64,000 nt of DNA from Diadema setosum (Eukaryota > Echinodermata > Echinoidea > Diadematoida > Diadematidae), in the NCBI GenBank assembly GCA_033980235.1, contig CM067070.1, positions 24,020,699-24,084,698 of the forward strand, in the 5' to 3' direction. The translations under genes were made by a program, and so were the position numbers. The notes under the pieces were generated by a model. That model did no database searches. It saw only the letters and a program-made list of their open reading frames with translations, and was not told the origin of the DNA. Positions 58,076-64,000 of the stretch are shown piece by piece (positions within the stretch are counted from its first letter, which is position 1; the number at the start of each line of letters is the position of its first letter).

Positions 58076-59960
58076 ATTCTAATGTCACTATCATTGTAAC
58101 TCTGTGATTCTATTGGTTGAATGAATTCATTTTCACTACTTTCACTGTCACTATCAGTATCGGGCTCCGATTCATAAGTCATGGTGCCTATAAAGAGATG
58201 TCCCCAAGCTGATGCGGAATCATCTCCCCATCCTGTCAGTGTCTGATATTCATTTGCGCATGAGTTCTGAGCCAAATCAAATTCCAATGTCCATAATGGT
58301 CATTTTTTGAGTGCGGTATATGTTGAATTAAACCATTGTTACTCATGTTACTGTTGCCATACCAGTATCGGCTCCGATTCATCAGCCACAGTGACTTCCA
58401 GGATGCATGTCCACAAGCTGACGCGGCAGCACCTCCCTTGAGGTCCACAGAGGTCGCATTAGATCTTCATCCTTTGTCCATCCATGTTCTTCGTTTGGGT
58501 TTGTTGCTAGCTTTCATATTCTTGTTTGATAATTGCATAGGACATGCTGCTCTAACACCTTTCAGCATGGCGGTATCATAGCCAGATCAAAGTTTTTTGC
58601 CTTTGTGACATTGGCCATTTCACCGCACTTGGACTGTAAAGAGTTTGGAGGGCATTCACCTTCCTAATTCTCCTGTTACCATACAAGGCATGCACAGGTA
58701 AATCGTTCCAGTTCATCATTATCTCAGCTATAACATTTCAAGATTCACCAAACTTTGGAAATGCAGCATGAAATGACTCATCAGCCTCGACATTGTTTTA
58801 CCTTCCCCTTTATACCTAAAAGGCACTAGTGGTATTGCAGCCAGTAAATGCGTGGAGTCCTAGAAATGATGTACATACAAGGGCTGAATCATGAAATAGG
58901 ACAGCTGAGGTGATGGATGAACTGAAAATATTTTGCTGTGCTTTGCACGGTAATGACACTCTGCTAGAACGTGTATCTCATATAAAATTCCTTGGTATCA
59001 CAGTGGACGATAAACTTTCATGGAGACCGCACATTATTAACACTAGTACCATAATTTCTCGTAATATTGGTATCATAAATAGACTCAAGTCTCATATTCC
59101 AATGTCCTCTTTGTTGACCTTGTATTTTTCTCTAATTTTACCGTATCTTAATTACGGACTCCTAGCATGGGGTAGTGCCCATCAAACTTTGCTAGATAAA
59201 TTACTGTTACTGCAAAAAAGGCACTTCGCATTATTTGTGGCGTCCCACCACGTTCCCATTCAGAGCCACTGTTTAATAAATATAAGATTTTGAAAATTAA
59301 AGATTTGTATTTTTTACAGCTTGGTCAGTTTATGTTTAATTACAATGCAAATGCACTTCCCAGTATTTTCAATTCAATGTTTCCACGGAACCAGTTTTTT
59401 CATAATTATCCCACTAGGCAATCTGATGTAATTCCAAATCTATTATGCGTTATGTTTTGTTGGAAAAAGAAGAATGAAAAATAAATGAATTGAATTGAAT
59501 TGAATTGAACAGAAGAATTTAGAGGTGAATGATCTGCGATTCTTGACAATACAGTCTAAGTGCGGTAAAATTATTTATGTCACAAAGGCAAAAACTTTTG
59601 ATCTGGCTTCTCAGAGACGTCTCTGAACAGCACGTCCTCCGTAGCAATTATCAAACTAAGAATATGGAAGCTACCAACGGACCAAAATGAAGATCATGGA
59701 TAAACGAAGGATGAAGATCTTATGCGACCTCTGTTGACTTCACCTCAGGGGAGATGATGCCACATCAGCTTGTGGACGTCCTGAAAGGCACCATGGCTGA
59801 TGTATCAAAGCCCGATACTGGCATAGAAGCAGTGACAGGAGCAAAAAATGAATTCATTAAACCTATGCACTCAGAAAATGACAATGATGGTGACATTGGA
59901 ATTCGATTCAGAGCTCAAAAGAATTTCAGACTTTGAAAGGATGACAAAGTGATTAGTTGT
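58076..59960. repeat. Inverted repeat enclosing a LINE fragment
   Basis: CAGATCAAAGTTTTTTGCCT (58583) and its inverse AGGCAAAAACTTTTGATCTG (59586) lie on either side of the LINE piece. The outer parts (58080-58460 and 59750-59940) also match in inverse orientation, for example CAGTATCGGG / CCCGATACTG and TGAATTCAT. The left side has two tandem copies of this outer part. Confidence 0.7.
58910..59500 (+). pseudogene. LINE reverse transcriptase C-terminal fragment
   Basis: Plus-strand pieces HIKFLGITVDDKLSWRPHI, LLTLYFSLILPYLNYGLLAW and, after a frameshift near 59220, KALRIICGVPPRS and KDLYFLQLGQFMFNYN match the thumb and C-terminus of CR1-group LINE polymerases. The element ends in a (GAATT)n tail at about 59484-59508. 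Inserted within the inverted repeat of the composite element. Confidence 0.8.
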
Positions 59961-60400
59961 CATCCCACGAGTTCGACACCCATGAATTATACAGCAAACG
60001 AGTCGTACAGCCCATTACTTCGACAGCAGGCAAATAAGGACCATGAGTCCGACAGTATGCAAACAAGGCCCGCAAGTTTGACACTAGGCAAGCAAGATCC
60101 ACGAGTTTGACACTTTTCTAAGCAACAACCCCCCACCGCCCCCCCCCCCCCAAAAAAAAAGAAAAAAAAGGAAAAAAAGTTAAAAACGATCCCCAAGTTC
60201 GATATTACATCGCAAGGTCGGAAATATGTTTTTCTCGTGGGTCTTGATTATTACGTGTCAAATTCGTGAACCCGGCTTGCCTAGTGTCGGACTCAGGGGT
60301 GTCGAACTCACGGGCTTTAGGACTCACCGGCTGTATAACTCGCGGGCTCTATGACTCATGGGTTGTATGATTCGTGGGTGTCGAACTCGTGAAGTGCACT
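59960..60400. repeat. Foldback element, GAGTTCGACAC family
   Basis: CCCACGAGTTCGACACCCAT (59965) pairs with ATTCGTGGGTGTCGAACTCG at the right (60371). ACGAGTCGTACAGCCC, CGAGTTTGACAC and their inverses repeat about every 30 bp; the centre is a C/A homopolymer stretch (60130-60180). Related to 2985-3180. Confidence 0.7.
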
Positions 60401-60805
60401 CGGTGAATCAGCGTCAGCTTCTGGACATCCATAAGACACCATGGCTGATCTAACAAAAGTGTTGACTTTAAGTTAAATGTCTACAGAAGATGCCTGAATT
60501 AAGATAATGCCTTATTTCTTTTTTTTTATCAAACATGGTTATTTATCTAATATCCAGATTAGGTTTAATTTCATTTAATGATTTAACCACAAATAATGGA
60601 TATTTAGATGTTTTAGCGTGAGAACTTGTAAAAAATTGCGTGGACTTTTAAATTTGTCAATTTCATGTATGCCCACTTCATTGTCGATGACCTGCAAGTC
60701 CATATTCCCAAATTTTCGAAATAAAATGAAAAATAAGAATTAAAAAAAAAAAAAATCAGATAATGATGTTAATATGATTATTACCATCGAGAAATGTACA
60801 TCGTG

Positions 60806-60880
60806 ATTGAATCGTGACTCGAACTCGGGTCCTCCAATCGGGATTCGAAAGTTTTACCCACTGTGCCACAGAACCGCCAA
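60806..60880 (-). repeat. tRNA-like head of a SINE
   Basis: On the minus strand GTGGCACAGTGGGTAAA resembles an A box and GAGTTCGAGTC a B box at tRNA-like spacing; a GGCGGTTCTG start precedes. The acceptor stem is not complementary, so it is a SINE head rather than a tRNA gene. The T-rich/A-rich run at 60738-60756 may be its tail. Confidence 0.65.
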
Positions 60881-61144
60881 GAACCCACAAGTTAGCATTC
60901 CCAAGTAAAAAAAAACCCAAACATTAAAACAATTTAGGTCCCTAAAAGTCCATTGTCTCTATTATGCATCATGTATAGTGTCATTTCGGTGACAAGTTCA
61001 ATGTAGATGCAATTTCTGAAGAAAATAGAAGGAAAATCATGTCAAAATATTATCCATGCCTGGTACAGTATTTAGAATTGTGCCAGTGAGTGCAACGTAG
61101 TTGAGATAAGTGTTTTAATTGTGAAATTAGTTATAAGCCTTTAT

Positions 61145-61750
61145 CTAAAGGGCAAATCCAGTCCAAATAAAAGTTAGTCAGATAAGAAAAAAGTAATATA
61201 TTACGAGTTCAATGGTAAAATTGTGATCGAAATCGCATGAAAAATAAGGAAGGTATGACATTTTGAAGTTTCACTATTTTTTTAGGAAATAGTTCTTGAA
61301 CGGTCAATATGAATATGCAAATAACAAAGTGAGCATGTGATCCCCTCACATCTTGCCATATAGCTTGTACATAAAATTTTGACATTTCCAGTTTTTCATT
61401 CAAACGTAATTATGCTCGAGGCTCAAATCCCGATATATCTAATATCACTATAACCAAGTTATGCAACCAGGAATATCAACATTTGTCAGACTTCAATGAA
61501 TGAAACATTGAATTTTCTTAATGTTTTGTACACGATCAATGGAAAATTGTCAGGTTATGACATGGTCAGGTCACTCATTTACATATTCTTATCCACTGTA
61601 CAAGAAATGTTTTGAAGAAATTAGCCAAAAAAAAAAATAGTAACTTCCTTATTTTTCATCAGATTACAGTCAAATTCTTACCGTTGAACTCGTAAAATTT
61701 TACTCTTTTTTATCAGACTAACTTATTTCTAGACTGGATTTCCCCTTTAA
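61145..61750. mobile_element. TTAA-type MITE
   Basis: CTAAAGGGCAAATCCAGTCC at the left; GGATTTCCCCTTTAAG at the right; inner arms TTAGTCAGATAAG versus TTATCAGACTAA. Encodes nothing recognisable. Confidence 0.7.
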
Positions 61751-61875
61751 GCAGGATTTGAGTTTATTGCAAAGAAATAAAATGCCAGTAGAATTGAAAA
61801 TTCATTATCTTGATTTCCTTTACTGTAAATTTATCGCTAAAATCAATCAATTGAAATGGAGATTTGTAAACGAAT

Positions 61876-62692
61876 CCCTGCTATGTCGTATTTCTATAGT
61901 CTTTGACGTCGTCTTCATCTTCGATGTCGTGACCAACGTCATCATCAAAAAGAACCATGGTCACCTTTGATTTCTCATTTTAAGGCAACTTTTATTCAAT
62001 CAGGTGATTGCTGATTGCAAAATATGATTAGATTTGTAAATGTACATGATAAAGAGACGCGTTGTAACTCATTTTTGATACCTGACATCAAAAAAGGCGT
62101 TGTGGAGGCTTATTTCCAGATACCGCGCATGCTCACTTGAATGTCTACAGAAGAAGATCGGATTACAATTAGGCCAAAATCTTTTGTTTTCGTAAAAAGG
62201 GATATTCGTTTAATATCCAGACCAAGTTTCAAGTTATTTAACAAATTCTTCAAAAAAATATACAAACTTAAAGGGTGAAACTTGAAAAATTGCCCAAATT
62301 TTGTAAAATTTTGTTGAATTTTGTCGACATCGTTGCCGATTTCGTTGTCGATGACGACAATCTGAGGGCCTATATTGCCAAACTTTGCTTTGCATCATAT
62401 TTCCCATCTTCTCAGAAATCTATAAATACCAAAATCTGTGGTTATTAATGAAAAATAAAGGCATGGGGACCACTTTATGAGGATAATACCCAAATGCTAT
62501 TCCCCCGTATTCACGAAAAGGTCGTTCCGGAAGTGACGTCACAAAACGTCACGGGGCGGGTCTTGGGACCCAACCTTTTTTTTGTTAACATCACTTTTCT
62601 GACTCTTCAGACCAAGGGCTACATGGAAACAACAATGAATGTTAGGTGCAGAGGGGGTGCACGTTGACCCCCACTAGCCCATGGCCTACTTT
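61876..62692. repeat. Right arm of 0.8-kb inverted repeat
   Basis: Inverse partner of 55222-56029 (see there). The two arms differ by a few percent and small indels. Confidence 0.85.
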
Positions 62693-63469
62693 ATTAAGAA
62701 ATTTGATATCTTTTAATAAAATTTTGTCAGCATAGCCAACCCATGAAATGACATGTACAACACATCAGCTTTCAGAATATGTCAAGAAAATGGGGGGGGG
62801 GGGGGGGGTCACCGTCCATCCTGACGAGTAAAATCCGATTTAAAATTGGCGGTTTTTTGGCATAGTTGCACTGTGTATCCCATTGACGCACGCGCGGAAT
62901 TTTGAATTTGACGGGCCCGTATGACGTCATATTGAGTCGGATCGACTTGAAACTTGGTAGAAATAATCCTTGACATTTTGGACATTCGACCCGTGTGAAA
63001 AAATTGAAAATTTCTATTTCATATTAGCTGCGCGTGCGAATATGTGCGCGCGCGTACGCGTCCGTCCAATTTTTTCAATTTTTCAAAAAATGCTCCAAAT
63101 GGTCTGAAACGTGTGCAAAAAAAATTTGAGCTCGATTTGAGCATACAAATATTTCAATACGCGCGTACGCGCGCGTTTTGAGATAAAAATGAATTTTGAG
63201 AATATGAGTAGAATTCGCTTGACTTGAAATATATGTGACGTAAATTTCATTGAAATATTCCATTCCATTAATGAGGTATGCATGAAAATGTGTTTTCATA
63301 TAATGACGTCATAGTGACGTCACGGTCGACTGATCACTATGATTTTACTTGCGCTGTTGTCTTTGCGACATGATACATATATTGTGTAAGTTTGACATTG
63401 AGAGGCAATGCACTTTCTGAGCTAACCTCTGCACAACTTTTGAGGAGAAATAAAGAAAGAAACAAAGAA
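62693..63469. other. Repeat-rich sequence, no gene
   Basis: A G homopolymer at about 62792-62809, alternating purine-pyrimidine CGCGCGTACGCG tracts (63045-63060, 63160-63178) and the direct repeat shared with 54066-54245 (63288-63450). No gene. Confidence 0.5.
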
Positions 63470-63595
63470 AGAAGAATAAAGAATCAGTACAGATACAGAA
63501 GGTGATCCGAGAGGATACTCGGATCACCTAATAAAGAAGAATAAAGAATCAGTACAGATACAGAAGGTGATCAGAGAGGATACTCGGATCACCTA
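63470..63595. repeat. Two tandem copies of a 64-bp hairpin unit
   Basis: AAAGAATCAGTACAGATACA then AGGTGATCCGAGAGGATACT occurs twice, 64 bp apart. Each unit ends in a small hairpin AGGTGATC-CGAG / CTCG-GATCACCT. Confidence 0.85.
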
Positions 63596-63768
63596 AAAAG
63601 TTCTTACCAGTGGGAGGGGGGACACCTCCCCCCCCCCTCCCACACCCTCCACCCCCCCCCCCCTCGCTCGCTCCGCTCGCTCGGGCTCGGTCGCTTCGCT
63701 CCCTCGCAGACTAACCGCCCCCCCCCCCCCCCCCAAGATCAAATCCTGGCTACGCCGTTGGTAGGCCT

Positions 63769-64000
63769 ACAACATAAATGTTGACGATAGTACAAACACA
63801 TCCCAGCCTGCCAGTATATAATATATATGGCATGTGTACATTTCGTTTGTAACAGCTCTCGATAGTCTACTAATGGGAAAATCGCTATATTATAACATAG
63901 GTAGCAGACATGCTTTTCGTTTATCTAATAATGCATTCTGACATTACTGCATCCCACCATATGATTGAGCACATAAGTAGCAACCCTAAAATTCATCGCA
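63769..64000. other. Unique flank, no gene seen
   Basis: Sequence beyond the composite element. The next upstream exon of the receptor gene should lie further right, outside the window. Confidence 0.4.

Larger units (their letters stand above)
52459..63760. mobile_element. 11.3-kb composite element with short TIRs and 8-bp flanks
   Basis: Left end CACTGGCGTAGCAGGGGGG; the right end read on the minus strand is CAACGGCGTAGCCAGGATTT followed by a G run. The 8 bases GTAGGCCT flank both sides (52451-52458 and 63761-63768). An 8-bp target duplication and CA-start termini suggest a hAT-type mobilisation. GTAGGCCT is common in this genome, so chance cannot be excluded. Inside are G/C homopolymers, GC-rich tandem units, two nested inverted repeats, LINE, SINE and MITE insertions; no transposase is recognised. 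Confidence 0.6.

Noticed and set aside
58072..58287. Acidic minus-strand frame with an Asp/Ser run, and a similar plus-strand frame at 59754-59936
   Set aside because: They are the two arms of one inverted repeat; neither shows splice or domain support.

Overview
This is animal genomic DNA, with no sign of bacterial or organellar sequence. Genes are split by GT-AG introns, the base composition is AT-rich, and the window is full of simple repeats, decayed non-LTR retrotransposons, tRNA-derived SINEs, MITEs and foldback elements. The repeat style, the frequent GTAGGCCTAC motif and a death-domain receptor gene suggest a marine deuterostome, most likely an echinoderm such as a sea urchin. That assignment is an inference from style, not from a marker gene.

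The one convincing intact gene lies on the minus strand between about 52.1 and 25.2 kb. Read 5' to 3', it runs from a transmembrane exon with a basic stop-transfer tail, through two candidate microexons, to a long cytoplasmic series of exons. Most of these look like death-fold (death-domain-like) helical bundles, one domain per exon. Every proposed internal exon is a multiple of three long and sits between phase-1 introns. The reading frame therefore stays open for about 991 codons across 15 exons with no forced joins. One junction uses a GC-AG intron. The 5' part (signal peptide and ectodomain) is not visible and should lie to the right of the window.

Layout from left to right: 0-2.1 kb is repeats. 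3.3-6.6 kb holds two decayed immunoglobulin V-like exons on the minus strand, probably relics of, or part of, a neighbouring receptor of similar type. 6.7-14.3 kb is foldback and MITE sequence. 15.6-18.5 kb is a decayed endonuclease/reverse transcriptase element. 19.9-22.7 kb is a large foldback element built from hairpin-bearing units. 23.1-24.2 kb is a 5'-truncated LINE with an open reverse transcriptase frame. 25.2-52.1 kb is the receptor gene, whose introns hold a 1-kb near-perfect palindrome, several foldbacks, a SINE, LINE fragments and a telomere-like array. 52.46-63.76 kb is an 11.3-kb composite repeat bounded by short inverted ends and a matching 8-bp flank, inserted directly upstream of the transmembrane exon.

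The strongest biology is the receptor: a single-pass membrane protein with an intracellular tandem array of death-fold modules, apparently built by phase-1 exon duplication. By analogy with other death-domain receptors it would act in innate immune or cell-death signalling. That function is inferred, not shown.
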